From Thuidium tamariscinum (taxonomy: Eukaryota; Streptophyta; Bryopsida; Hypnales; Thuidiaceae): 64,000 bases of DNA. A program made the translations under genes and the position numbers. The notes beneath the pieces were generated by a model. It was not told the DNA's origin. It worked only from the letters and a program-made list of their open reading frames with translations, and did not search any database. Where the stretch lies: the NCBI GenBank assembly GCA_947034885.2, contig OX344750.2, positions 41,712,821 to 41,776,820 of the forward strand, written 5' to 3'. This document shows, in pieces, positions 12,721 through 25,735 of this stretch; within the stretch, counting starts at the first letter, position 1, and each line of letters starts with the position of its first letter.

Positions 12721-13239
12721 ACCCAAGTGGGGTGACTTTTAAGAGAAAAAGGTCCAGTACCATCCCCAGAATATTCAATGGGTTTTTAATGTTTTATTTT
12801 TGTTTTGAAACATGGACAATTTCCATCAATCAGGGAAACAGTACATCAAAAGCCCTCGGCAGAGATTTATCTGTGATATTTTTTTTGGTATTGGAAACAA
12901 ATAAAACTGATATTCAATGGTTGGGAGGGAGTCCCCAGGGCACACAAGGATCTTGGTAGAGGTCCCACGGTACAACAAGTTGGAGTTGGGAATCAAGCTA
13001 CGGACCACAAAAAAGAAGAGTTGGGGCTTGTGTGGTCAACAAAAGCCCTACTTACTTATGGGGACCACGAGAGATATGGGAGAGGAAAGAAGCAAAGATA
13101 ACCTATCAATGGCATAAAGTCTCAAGAGATGAGAGGATGGATATGGAATTACAGGATGGGGCACGATCAAGGGTAACTTTATCTACAACATGCAAAATGG
13201 CATGTAGTAGTGTATTGCAGGCAAAATCATAGATTCCAA
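12721..13239. other. Repeat-derived DNA, no gene
   Basis: CAGGGAAACAGTACA..AAAGCCCT..GCAGAGATTTAT at about 12,833-12,875 recurs at 28,325-28,375, which points to an old dispersed element. Open frames on both strands at 12,732-13,232 show no known motif. Confidence 0.4.
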
Positions 13240-13547
13240 ATCTGAAATGTGCACCACTAGAATATTTTTGCTTAGAAGTTGGCAGACATTTTGTTTAAGA
13301 TATCAATTTTATTTTTCTTCCTTCAAAAATTTATTAAAAATTGCTTCAAGGAGTTGGACTTCCCCCTCAAAAGTAATTTGCTCTTAAGAGGTTGCTTTAA
13401 TCCCTAATGACACAAGTGACCATTTTTTCATTGTTGCCTTTCTTTTATGGGCTTCCTATTAAAAAAATTTAGAAAATAGATTGCATTAGATATCCAATGG
13501 TAGTAGTTTCATCAAATTCCAAATTAGACTCTAGCTTGTGGATTTTC
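13240..13547 (-). repeat. Dispersed repeat R1, left half interrupted by a TTAA element
   Basis: Matches 19,610-19,914 in the same orientation (TTTTTCTTCCT.CAAAAATTTATT, ATCCCTAATGA, GCCTTTCTTTT, TCATCAAATTCCAAATT). Its continuation resumes at 14,481 after the inserted element. Confidence 0.8.
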
Positions 13548-13551
13548 TTAA

Positions 13552-14476
13552 CCCCTAAAGTTCTTTGACTATATTTTTCACCAAAAATCCTCCAAAACTG
13601 TCATTTCTAACACAAGTACCAAATATTCAGATAATATTGTTTTTGGACACATATAACTGTAGGATCTTTTAGTATTCAGGTTTGAGAAGACGAGGAAGAA
13701 ATTTCAGAAATTTTTACCATGTGGATTACAAGATATTAGTGTTTGAAGTTACAAAAATCCTTTTTTCAACACTGTGAAAATCTGGGCAGCTGCACTTTAC
13801 AAGCTCACATTTGCATGAAAAAAAGTCCAAAATGGTAGTGCTTCTTTGAATTCATTCTCCAAGGCAAGTTGGCTACATGCTCAAAAAATTTCAAATCATT
13901 TGGAATTGGACAACATATAGAAAAAAATAGTAAGTGAAAAGAAGTAGAGAATGATTCAAAATACTAAATTGTTAAAAATTTATTTTTCTGAAATTGAAAC
14001 TTGCCAATCCCAATGGTTCAAATGTTGTGATAAACAACCTACACCCAATGTTTTTATTTTTTTCCAAAAATATTGAAAATTGGATAAATTAAAAGACTTC
14101 AAAGTTTATTTTAGAGTAGAGAATCTATAACTACCTGCAAACTACAACTCTTCATAACTTTTGACTCATTAGTCCAAATGGAATGATTCAAAACTTTCCA
14201 TGTATATATAAATCTATTAAACCAATTTCAAAAGTTTCTTTTCTAAAAAAGTTTTTTTTTTATCTACCCAAACTACCCGAGTTGAGAAATAAACAACATA
14301 TCATGCGATAACTTTTTAACCATGCAGTCAAAAGTCATGAAAATTGTTGGGTTTTAAAGATATTCCTCGTCCACACCTTCCATTAAAATTTGGTCCCAAA
14401 ATATAGAAATCTCTAGTCACACGTACCTGCCCAAAATAGTTATGTTGCCAAAAAAGGCATGTTGGTCCTCTAGAGG
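13552..14476 (+). mobile_element. TTAA-flanked non-autonomous DNA transposon, full-length copy A (925 bp)
   Basis: Flanked by TTAA at 13548-13551 and 14477-14480. The left end is CCCCTAAAG and the right end CTCTAGAGG. No coding capacity. The related empty site at 19.9 kb lacks exactly this interval. TTAA target duplication with CCC/GGG ends is the signature of the piggyBac superfamily; assignment is by termini only, since no transposase is seen. Internal landmarks are GGATCTTTTAGTATTC, CAAGATATTAGTGTTTG, GAAAATTGTTGGG and ATGTTGCCAAAAAA. Confidence 0.85.
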
Positions 14477-14480
14477 TTAA

Positions 14481-15640
14481 GTTGGTTGGTGTAGTTTATA
14501 GCTCATAATTTTAGGTTCAATTTGTGCATGGGCTAAAAAATTAGCCAACTAATGTGATTTGTGTCTACTTCAAAAAGGAGAGATCCAAGGAGCTCAAGGA
14601 AAAGACAAGTGTACCCATTGGGTATTTTTTCACATGCTAACTTAAGATATCTATTTGAAAATTTACAAAACTAGTTTCTTATTAAGGTCATAATCATATT
14701 AATGCTAACATAATTTATTTGATTTGTAGAAAATCTTTTGTATTCTAATATTAGTTTTGAATATTCAAATGCCAAGATCCAAACAAATCACAATATCTTT
14801 AGGGCATCTCCAATGTGGAGTCGGGAAGAAGCACAAGAAAGAGATTTTGAAGTGGGATCAAGGGAGGTAGACGTCATTCTATTCCAACTTCTTAAAAAAG
14901 AAGGAACTCAATGCAAAGCCTACAATGCAAACTTCAAATGGACTTGACTACGTTATGAAAAGGGAAGGAAAAACTTTTATATAAAAAGAAGATTTTTTAT
15001 GCAAAAAGAAGAGTTCCAATTTATTGGCTTATAAAACAAAGTTTGAAAAGGTATGACCATTATGACTTTTTCAATTGTGAGCCAACTTGGAGGCCCTTTA
15101 TATTTTGCCAAATTGCTAATTCAAAGATAGAAAATGGATGGGCCGGGAATAAAGAGAGACCAACGCTTGTTGTATTTTGTTTAGTAGCCTCATCATCATG
15201 CAGTTGGCATCCCTATTCCATTGCTTTGAGATAGCCTCTGATGTGCAAGAATAAACTAATTTATCCACTAACATCTCTATTCTAAATGAAGAATATAATG
15301 CATCTAATACCGTATTATTTGAGTAACTTCTCGATCATCAAAAGTAATGTTGGAATCTTGAGAAAGAATAATCCTTCTTCTATAACCAATTTGATGAAAT
15401 TGAGGTACATAATATGATTATAAACATGAACAAAATGCAAAAATTCTACAGAAAATTTAATTTTTAAAGGTATTGAATTAAGATAAATATAGAAATTGGA
15501 TTCAATTTGATACTTTATGTACGTGCTTCATGATTTCCTTTCGCCATTTTTAATATAACATCTTTTATATTAAGAATTCAATAAACACATTTAATCCTAG
15601 AAAGACACCACCTCAATGATCGATTTTCTTTTGATGTTAG
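14481..15640. other. Right half of R1, then AT-rich DNA
   Basis: 14,481-14,590 continues R1 (GTTGGTTGGTG, TTCAATTTGTGCATGG, CTAAAAAATTAG). Frames at 14,738-14,947 and 15,043-15,234 are unrecognised and short. No gene supported. Confidence 0.5.
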
Positions 15641-15641
15641 T

Positions 15642-16590
15642 CCCTAAGTGGTTTTGACTCTATATTTTTACAAAAAAAAACCCTTCAAAACTACCATTTC
15701 TAATACAAATACCAAATTTTAGAAAGAAAAAAAATTTGATACATGTAACAATGGGATCTTGTAGTACGCTTGTTTGAAAAGATGTAGAAAAATTTCAAAA
15801 TCTTCCACCATGTAGATTGCAAGATATTAGTATTTAAATAGACAAAAATAATTTTTTTGGCCCTACGAGAAATTGGGCAGCAATACTTCACATAGTCACA
15901 TCTGTGTGGAAAAAAAAGGTTAAATTGGTAATTACCTTTGAATTTATTTTTCAAGGCAAGTTGTCGACATGCTTGAAAATTTTCAATTCATTTGAAATCG
16001 TACAACATATAGGAAAAAATAATAAGTAGAGAAAAACAAAAAATGATTCAAAATACAAAATTATAAACAATTTATGAATGGAAATGAAAATTTTCAATTA
16101 CAATGATTAAAATGTTGTAATAAAAAACAACCCACACTTGTTGTATTGATTTTTTCCAAAAATATTAAAAATTGAATTAAATAAAAAAATTCAAACTTTT
16201 TGTATTTTTGAAATTCTATAATGACCTACAAACTACTTAAACTAAAACTCCTTAAAACTTTAGACTCATTGATCAAAATATAATGGTGAAGAACTTTCTA
16301 CTTAGATACAAATCTAAAAAAATAATTTCAAATTTTTATTTCTTAAAAAATTAATTTTTCAAGAAGTTTTTTTTAATCTAGGTTGCCCATTGAGCAACAA
16401 AAACTACATATTATACAATTACTTTTAACTATAAAGTCAGAAGTTATGAAAATTGTTGGGCCTTAAAGGTATACCTCAGAAAAATGTTGTGTGAATTTTT
16501 TTTTAAAACCCACAAAAAACTCCATTCAAAGTGAGTTGCTTGAAATCTCTATATTGCCAAAAGAATATAATTTGGACATTCAAAGATTGG
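15642..16590 (+). mobile_element. TTAA-element family, degraded copy B
   Basis: Follows copy A block by block: TTTTGACT.TAT, CCATTTCTAA.ACAA, GGGATCTTGTAGTA, CAAGATATTAGTATTT, GGCAAGTTG, ACAACATATAG, GAAAATTGTTGGGCC. The left end reads TCCCTAAG after TTAG and the right end has decayed before ATTCAAAGATTGG, so no TTAA survives. Confidence 0.75.
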
Positions 16591-16791
16591 TTATGTTTCT
16601 CACTATAAAAATATGATTCATTTTTTTAACCACTAGGTGCATTCTTATAGTTTCTCCACAATAACCAAGAAAGTCATCCATTGACAATTTTGTGTAGGTC
16701 CTCAATATCATTTTCACAGTAAAAAATGAAAGTAGTCTAGCCAACAAAAATCTAGCTTGATTTCAAAAAAATTAATTAAGTAGTTAATTAA

Positions 16792-17714
16792 CCCCTAAAT
16801 TCCCAAGGCCATTTTTATGTCAAAAACCACTCAAAACTGCTATTTTTGCTGCGTTCGTCCAAGAATACAAAAAAAATCATTTTTTTAGAATCTAACCATA
16901 GGATCTTGTACTTTACTTGTCTTAGCTCACATCGTAAAAATTTCATGAAGTTTGACCGTATAGATTGAAAGATATTAACGTTCAAAGTTGAAAAAGAAAG
17001 TTTTTTTGAACATTGGACTGCAATTTCAGATGACTTTGACCACCAATTGTGAATTTTTTTACACTACAGACTTTGAATTTAAAGTTTTTTATGTTGAAGA
17101 ATTGAGTTGAAAGTCTAGGAAGCTTAAAAAAAACAGAAAAAACTTGATTTTCATTCTTTAAAAAAATGCTAAGTAGAAGTAGGTCCAAGATTGAAAAAAA
17201 AAAAAAATTGTTAATAACTCCAAGATGGGATTGAAAGACAATAATCCCAATGGTGAGATTGTTTTAGCAATCAAACACAACATTCTCAAAAAATTTTTAT
17301 GAAAAATTGTGAAAATTGCAGTCAGAAATGAACCCTACAAGTTATTTTTTCAAGAAGATGCTAAAATTGCCCGAAAAACAAAATTGTCTTTAACTTTCTC
17401 ATTATTGGTCCAAATAGAACGAATCAAAGCTTCACATGTAGACAAAAAGAAAACATTTCAAGTGGAAAAAAAAATTAAAATTTATTTTGATTTTTTGCAA
17501 TTTTTTTTGTGCTGCCCGCCGAGTTTAGTTTCAAGGTTTTTGTGGTATAACTTTTGCTCCTGGGCTCCAACTGAAATAAAAATTATATTCGCATGTAGAT
17601 AATCAGATTTTTTATCTTATGGGAAAGTTTCAAAACAATTCAACAAAATTTGAGATCACAAGAACTTGCCCGAAATCTAATTTGTCCCCCGAGGGGACAA
17701 TGGGAATTTAGGGG
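16792..17714 (+). mobile_element. TTAA-flanked element, full-length copy C (923 bp)
   Basis: Has perfect 18-bp inverted ends including the target: TTAACCCCTAAATTCCCA at 16788-16805 and TGGGAATTTAGGGGTTAA at 17701-17718. Diverged inside from copy A but collinear (GGATCTTGTA, GATTGAAAGATATTA). Non-coding. The intact ends suggest it is among the younger copies. Confidence 0.85.
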
Positions 17715-17718
17715 TTAA

Positions 17719-18600
17719 TTGATTAATATTATTTGATGTGATGCAATCATAACCACATGAGATTGCTAATGTGGCTCAATTCCTAAGTAATTCCCATGTT
17801 CCCCATTGCTTGGGAACTCGCGATCTTTTAGAGACCTCAAATATCCTCTAATGCTTAGGAACTTGTGATCTTTTAGAGGCCTAAAATATCCTCTCAAGTG
17901 GGTATACCCCAAAGTGCTAAAAATTGGTATTGTGTCTAATTACTACTATTAGGTTGTTCAAATTTTCATATAGTCTTGTTGGCAAGTGAAAACATGTTCC
18001 AATAATCCAAAGAATGCAACATTTGAATACAATATGCAAAAGTTATGAAGAGTCAAAGTTTGTTTCCAAAAGTACCGTCTACAGTTTGAGTACATAACTG
18101 ATTTTGAAAATGTACACAGACTGTAGATGACACTTTAAGGTCAGCTGCGCTTTTTGGGTGTACTTCTCACAGTTGCATCCGAAAAACTCTCAAGTCCCTT
18201 TTGCCTACCCTTGGTATAACTTTATTACTCCGTATGACTTATGCCTGCATCACTTGTTGAATCTGATGATGGTAGCATTGTCCTTGTCAACATGAGCTCA
18301 AAATGATTTCCACTTTCATATGGGATCTCCATATTATCTGGTTTAGTTTTTTCCACCTCCAACTGAACCTCTTTTGGTGGCAACCACGGCACTTCATGGA
18401 AGCCGCCCTCGTGGAATAAGCGAAGCTGGTGTTGTGGCTTCATTGCCAAGAATGTACTCCGGAGTAGAATCCAGACCTCCCCCCAAACAACGGGGAGCAT
18501 GGGCAAAAATGCGTACGACGGACCTTTTTTTAGTCGGTTGTACGTGGCACTATAAGCTTAGGTTGTCCCTCACTAATTTCTTGGTATTCCACACTATATA
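17719..18600. other. Intergenic DNA with a 45-bp duplication and an unrecognised open frame
   Basis: A 45-bp tandem duplication lies at 17,809-17,898 (GATCTTTTAGAG..CTAAAATATCCTCT). A 93-codon minus frame at 18,506-18,225 (FHEVPWLPPKEVQLEVEKTK and similar) has less biased composition than its surroundings and could be a gene fragment. I do not recognise it, and both strands are open across part of it. Confidence 0.3.
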
Positions 18601-19233
18601 TGGGCCATTTCACACTATGGGATGTCCAAGTCAAGAGGTTGTGGGAGTGAATGACCCAAACTTTGTTGAGAGTTCAAAAAAATGGGCTATTAAAAGGCAA
18701 TAAAAAATAGGATTTACAGTCTTTAGTTGGCCATAGTGTGAAGCCTCCTAAGGTCAAACTCAAAGTCCAAATTCATAGCAATAAACTCCCACGGCCTCTC
18801 AACTTGAAGGGCCATAGTGTGAAGTCTGTAAAATCCAAGTTCAAAAGGTCCAAACCTTTAGCAATGAACTCCAATAGCCTCTTGATTGGAATGACCATAG
18901 TGTGAAGCCTCCCATTGCCAAGCCCAAAGTCCAAACCTATACCAATCTAATGATGAAGATCTTGTTAGATTCTAATTTTAATGAAAAAATTCCCACAACC
19001 TCTTGACTAGAGTTTGGGTCTCCATTTTTGCTTGACCCAGATTCAAGTCAAGAATCCATCATCATGTAAGAGTTTGGATGCCATGTAAGTAGTTTTGGGG
19101 ACATTGAATTTTGATGGACTTTGAATTGTGCCGCATAGTGTCAAGGGACGAGAGGCCAAAATCATGGTTTCTTGAAATGTAATTGGTGGAAACCGACGGA
19201 TTCTCTACCGTCAACCATAGTATGAAAGTGCCT
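18601..19233 (-). mobile_element. hAT-like non-autonomous element, copy in reverse orientation
   Basis: Matches 26,605-27,240 reverse-complemented over its whole length, including CTATTAAAAGGCAATAAAAA and GGAAACCGACGG. The ends are degraded: TGGGCCATTTCACACTATGG and CATAGTATGAAAGTGCCTCT. Inside are about three units of an 85-bp sub-repeat containing GGCCATAGTGTGAAG. Confidence 0.85.
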
Positions 19234-19489
19234 CTAAATATTTATCATTATTATACAAGAATATACTATTTTTGAATTAGTTATTGGTGTAGTTGGAACT
19301 CATGAACCTTCATGTGTACAAATGGAAGTATTTGTAGAAGTATTTATTGACTTTGATGGCTTGTAGAATAACATTCTTGGAGTAAATCAACTTCATTGTA
19401 AGAGGCAATATAGTTTCACTATTTAGTATAGAAGGGTAAAAAAAACTTTGTCACATTATAAGGTAGGTTGCTCTAAAACTGACTACTAA

Positions 19490-20040
19490 CATTGAGGTAC
19501 ATTTTGCTTTTTTCAATGAACCAATGGTATACATTTGAGGAGGGGGGAGGGGTGCTTGTAGTTAGTGACCTCTACGTTTGAACTTCAAAATTTTGTAACT
19601 AAGTCCATAAAGGTCCAAGGAATATGAAACAATTTTGAATTAGATGTCAATTCTATTTTTCTTCCTACAAAAATTTATTGAAAATTGTTTCAAGGACTTT
19701 GGCTTCCCTCCCAAAGCAATTAGTTCTTAAGTGGTTACTTTGATCCCTAATGATGCAAGTGACTATTTTTTCATAGTTGCCTTTCTTTTCTGAGCTTTCC
19801 ATTTTCAATTTATTTTAATAAAAAATATTTTTAGAAAATAGATTGCATTAAAAATCCAATGCAATATTTTCATCAAATTCCAAATTCCAAGTTAAATACT
19901 ACTTTGTGGGTTTTTTAAAAGTTGGTTGGTGCAGTCCATGACTCATGTTTTTGAGTTCAATTTGTGCATGGACTAAAAAATTAGACAACCATTGTGATAA
20001 TTGTCCACTTTAAAAAGGATTCAAATCAATTAATTTGAGT
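19490..20040 (-). repeat. Dispersed repeat R1, uninterrupted copy (empty site)
   Basis: Continuous R1 sequence with a single TTAA at 19915-19918, exactly where copy A of the TTAA element sits in the 13.2-14.6 kb copy. Further left (19,490-19,630) it also corresponds, reverse-complemented, to the flanks of the CATAACATTC element at 27,787-27,961. Confidence 0.8.
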
Positions 20041-20379
20041 TCACCGTGAGTGTGAAATACAAGATCCTATAGTTAGATTCCATCCAATCTCAAGAAACAA
20101 AATGAGCCAAGTAGTTTCTCATGTTCTTGGTATTAAGTGCAAACTATTGTAAAGGAGATTTGAGGAGATTCTCATAATTGTGTCATATGGACATAAATAT
20201 GGAGCAAATCTACATATGTCATTTGTAGGGAAAAGACTATGATATACACCACAATGTGGCAAAAAGAGGCAACATAACGTGTTTCCAATTTTTGTGACAC
20301 ATACACACACCTCATTGGAAAATTAAGAGGATTTGAAATCAAAAAAATCCCAACCCCCTCCAAGAAAAATCAACAATTG

Positions 20380-21195
20380 TTGGATACATATACTAAATAT
20401 AAATATGGGTACTAGATACGAATATTGAATATAGGTTAAATCAATATGGATATTGAATACAAATATTGATATTGAATACAGGTATGGATACTAAATACAA
20501 ATACAAATACGATCATGTAAATACAGATGCCATTCTGTTATCCCATACTTATTGTATGGAGGCCCACTCTCTCAAAATTATAAAAGGGGTGACGGTGAGG
20601 GGGGACTCAAAATTAATAAAAATTTTCATATTTAAATCAGATTAGGCAATTGGAATTTTTTTTTAAATTTTAGAACTCATTGTGAATTGCAATTTGTCAC
20701 ACAATGACAATGACAATGAGTTCAGAAGAAGCAATAACTAATAACATTCAACTAATGATAGATGATGAGTAACTAGCATTAGGTATTTATTGTGGTAGGA
20801 ACTAACACTTTTGGGTGCATAGTAGTGAGGCTATGTCACTATGCACCCCAATTTTTTTTAATAATTTTTAAAGAAAAATAATAAGTTCCTCCCATACAAA
20901 TCACCTGGATTTTAAAAGAATTAATTAACTAAAATTAATTCCCACCCCTCCTTCCCCTCTACCATCCTACTTGTAATTTTGAGAATTCGATTAACTTGAC
21001 AATCAATATGAAACAATTCAGTATCCATATCCACTCTTGTATCCGTATTCATATCTATATTCACTATTATATATATCATATCATATCAAGTATCAATATC
21101 CATAATTGGTATTGTATCTATATTTTGAATTTGTATTTGGACAATTCAGATTCAATCTCTCAAAGATCAATTGCTTGTGATTTTCTGAGAAATTG
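20380..21195. repeat. Long imperfect foldback with ATAC-rich arms
   Basis: The left arm (about 20,390-20,620) has degenerate TATTGAATACAAATA-type repeats, then CAAAATTATAAAAGGGGTG. The right arm (20,935-21,180) has the complement in reverse order. At the centre GGGTGCATAGT (about 20,812) pairs perfectly with ACTATGCACCC (about 20,837). Arms are too diverged for exact limits. Confidence 0.6.
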
Positions 21196-21199
21196 ATAG

Positions 21200-22538
21200 C
21201 ATTTTAGAAGGGAAGCATTTAAAAAAGAAATCAACAACCTATAATTTTTTAAAGAGGGTGAGGGGAACTTGTGGCAATTGAGGAGGTGATTGCCACTTTT
21301 AGAAGTATAAGAATAGGTATGAAGTTGTAAGTTACAATTATTGACAAATTAACCTTATTATGCCATTGTCAAGACTAAGTGTTTGATGGATGAAGGAAAA
21401 TCTTTTTATATAAGATAGAAGTACAAATGTTTATCTTTAGAATTTTGTGCAAAAAAAGAACTCCTCTACAATAGTTTGACCTCAAAGGAGTGTTTTTGAT
21501 TTTTTTTAAAGTAGACGATTCACACCATACCAAAAAAATGATTTCTACAATAATCAGTTCATCTTTAAAGGATTAAGTTTAGCACTTGGAGTTAGTTTCT
21601 TTTTGTGTATTCAATTTTGCTTTTTCACTCTTGATCTTATAACACTATAATAAGTTTAGAAGCAACTAAAGTTATATTTGATGACTTGGATTTAATTCAT
21701 GTGAGGTATACATTTAAAACCATTTTTTATGTTTTAATGTTATATTTACAAATTTATGCCAACAAAAATAATAACAAGATTCTTATGAATGAATTTAGAT
21801 AAACTTATAAAGTAGACTTTATTTGTATCCCCGTTTACTTTAGAATTTTAGGGTTTAGAATATAGAAACAATTGTGAAGTATTTATGGTTCTTATGTTGT
21901 TTATTGTAGGAGTGATTGTTGCTTATTTTTTAGCCTCATCATTTTTATATATTTTTTATATGAAATATTGTATAGTGTTGACATGAATATCTTTGAAAGC
22001 CTTCAATTCTTGATGTTTATTTATCTTGAAAATCTTTGCTTTATGTAGTAGTGTCATGTAACCAATGTAAATGATGATTGTCTCTTGAAGTGGTGATTAT
22101 TAGTAGTGCTATAATAAATAATAAATAAATAATTTTAATTGCCATAAATTATAATCAGTATTATCCTAATGTTCTTCAAAAATGATCAAATCTAAATATA
22201 TTAAAAGTAATGATATTTAATTATCTATTCTATAAGGATTATAGAAAACTAATTCATTCTGTAGATTTATTTTTAGTTTTTTATCCATATACCTATAAAT
22301 AGATTTGTATGAATCTATTTTTTGCTTTTAAATTTTTTTATATGATATTTTCTATGATTATTGTTCATTATCAATTGTTCAATATGTGTACAAATGATTG
22401 GACTAGACATGTTCTTATATGTTGGTTATTGGTTTGATTTTTGCAAGTGCTATTTCTTTTGGATAAATGGTCCCTCTTCATTGTCTTGGATCTCGTTATC
22501 CACCAATTATCTTGAATTTATATCTTGTAATTTTTGTT
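21200..22538. other. AT-rich intergenic DNA
   Basis: No gene, RNA gene or named repeat recognised. Frames are at chance length. Confidence 0.5.
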
Positions 22539-22542
22539 TTAA

Positions 22543-23109
22543 CCCCTAAGCGCGCCGACATCCAATTTTTGGACGATGTATAGAATGAAACTGAGTTTTC
22601 TTTCTCATTACAACTTGGATGAAAGTCATCTAATATGTCGTGATACTTCATCAAGTTTTTGTCCTATCTGTCGGTTGGATTTGGTGTTACTAGAGTTTAT
22701 ATTTTTCTAAAATTACAAATGTGGAAGTTTGTCAAGCCAAAAATTGCAATGATTTTAGTTCAAAATTGGGTCTGCAAAAATGAGGTCATAGATTGAAAGA
22801 ACAAAAAGAATTCAAAAAATCAGCATATGAAGAGAACCTCATTTCAAATCCATTCCAACAAGTTTCACTCAGAAAATGATAATATTTTGTTTGTAATTGA
22901 ATTCAGAAGATTTTCAAAATTTTCTTTTTCAAAATTTATTAAAAAAAATTGATGATAGCATTGGTGAATCTAATTGTACAGATTGAATCTGAAATTCATA
23001 ATCTACAACTTTTATTTGTACATCAAGTCCAAAATATTCCAACAAATAATACTTTATAATGATTTTTCCAAAGTAGCCAATTTTGGAGATGGATCCAAAC
23101 ATTCTAGGG
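22543..23109. mobile_element. Possible TTAA-flanked element (567 bp)
   Basis: CCCCTAAGCG follows TTAA (22539-22542) and ATTCTAGGGT precedes TTAA (23110-23113 with one shared base). The interior does not align clearly with copies A-D, so this may be a separate subfamily or a chance pairing of ends. Confidence 0.4.
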
Positions 23110-23113
23110 TTAA

Positions 23114-25735
23114 GAGTTAAATAAATGTCAAGATGTAAAATTATTGGAATCCTCCATTGAAAATTTATACACAAAATTTACAAAGAATAGAAATGCATAC
23201 TAATCTTTATTTGAATATTGTATATAGATTTTTAGTTGGAAATTCAAATTACATTTGAGTTTTTAGTGCTTAAAATTAATTTGAATTTCTTTTTTCTTAA
23301 AGTCAATTTTTTTTGAGAATGTTGAATCACTTATGTAAATGAATTCCCAACTTTTGCTTAGACCATCAAAGGCACTCTACGTGTAGTATGATTGGTTATG
23401 CTTCTACCTTGTTTCAAAATTATCTCATATTTTTTTGTATGTTTGCAATGTATGTTGATGGAGATGTTATTTCTATAGTCATCAACATAATCATCCAAAG
23501 TATATTAAATCCTTGATAGAATTTTGTTTGGCATACATTGGAATAACAAAAAAGTGTACAACCATTTCAAAATTGGTACAATTTTTTTAATGATTTTTGT
23601 TATAAATTATAAATATGTCATAACCAATGGATTTAACATAGAAATAAAAGAGTTTCATACAATTTTTGACCTACATTTGTATTATTGATAATTCAATAGA
23701 GAATATAAATCCACAACTAAATTTAGTTAATTTGCAAGAAAAATTTACAATTCGCAATGTCTTGTCAATTATTAAAAACTACTTACACTAAAGTTAAAGA
23801 CCAAGTGTGTCAATATCTAGTGCTAAATATAGATGTAGATTATTCCACAAGAAAATGTTGAATTTATAAATTTCTAATACTTATGATTTATTTTAGCAAT
23901 GTATTAGAGTTTTATTTTATAAAAATAAAAAGGCCAAATAAACTTTTCAGAAATTATACCTATATTATAATTTCTTAAATAACAATATTGAATAATTGAA
24001 ATATCTCAAAGGAATGGAAATGACCACACTTTAATTTGTATTTAATAGGAAAATAATTAGAAATTATAATTCATATTTTTTTATAATTGACTATTTTTTT
24101 AAATAATTCTTTAAATGATTGTCTATCATAGAATTGACTATTTGTAAAATCATCTAATACATTTTCCTCTAAATTTGAATTTCAAATTTTTTAGAATGCA
24201 TATTTTTTAATATTCTAAATCCCTAAAACCAAAAGTGATAAAAAAAATTTTAATACAAATATTTACTACCAAACTAATTTAAGAAAAAAGGTTTAAACCA
24301 TCTTTATTGTGTATAAAATTCAACTTCAATCTCTTACTATTTCAAAGTCTTTCATTCAATTATCCATAATCTTGCAACAATTACATTTTATACAAAATGA
24401 AGTTTCCAAAACAATGCAATGTGATTCTTTTCAACATCAAATTGGGGATGGAGTTGCCTAATTTTTTTTTACTTTCTACCTAATAAAAGTGGCTATGAGA
24501 AGTATGAATTGTTTATTGTTATTGTCCTTTGGGTAGTATTTTCTTGCAAAAACTTTTAACTATAATTAACTACTCCAAATGCAAGGTTAAAAGACTAATC
24601 TATATCTTGGTTGCTTTTTATATTTTTCAACTATGTTTTAGAATTCATAAATTTCCTTAATTACATGCAATTTTTTTTACATTGTAGGTTTGTGCCATTT
24701 TTAGTCATACAAACAAGATTGGATTTAGAGATTGAATTATGAAGTAATTTACTTGGAGAGTAAAGACCAATAATGCTCTAAAATAATTTAAAAAAATCAT
24801 GCATGTCTCTAAAGTGCACTATTTTGAATCATGGGTTTTATTTACTGAAATTTGATTTGTCAATGAACTCTTGAGAAGTAATTCTATAAGTTGTAGAATA
24901 CTAGATTTTTGTTAATTTTACTGAATATTTTTTCTATTTTTTAAAAGTGAAAATATCAAGGTGCCTATTTTGAAATATTTCCATTAGCCGTTATTTTTCA
25001 GTACAAATTTTGAAGATGTTCTTTAAGCTTGAATTTTTTGAAGTACTTTTTTTTCTAATGTTGTTTTAATTTCAATTTCAAAAGTTCATAGTACCTCTAG
25101 TGATGCTTTTATTTTCCACAATTCAACATCTATTTCTATCAATTGCTCAATTGCCATTTTAAAATGCACCCTTGAGTGTTGTCTTTTCTTTATTTTTGGT
25201 CAAAGATAGAATTCAAGCCAATTATATATTTCACCTTATCCTAGTTAAAAACTATGTTTGGAAATATAAAGGTGGCTTTTCTTTATGTCCCAAGTCCCAT
25301 CAAATTCTTAAAATTTAAATTGGTGGAGATTTGAAAATTGGAATTGAGGGCTTCAAACATTTGCCCATAGTTTATAGCACACAATGCCTACATGATAGCT
25401 TTTTTTAGATGTTTTGGCACCCCCAAAATGGGACTTAAGACTTCAAATTGCAATCAAGAAGAGATGATAAAAATAGAGGCTCAAGTCAATGTGCTAATTC
25501 AAGGTTCCACTTTGGGGATGTCAAAACTTCCATTAAATGTTGTCCATGTAAACAATTTATAGTCCACTCTCAAGTCTACTAAGTCAAGGTGTGAAGCCCC
25601 TAGTCCTACATATAGCTCTCCAACATTTGGGTTTTAAGAATTCATTTGGGACTTTAAAAGTGGTGAGACTTAGCTTGCTAACCTTTAAATGACATTGCAA
25701 AATTAAGGGGCATTTTAAAGTCAAACCTCAATTTT
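23114..25735. other. AT-rich intergenic DNA
   Basis: Extremely AT-rich. No gene and no repeat I can define. Confidence 0.5.
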
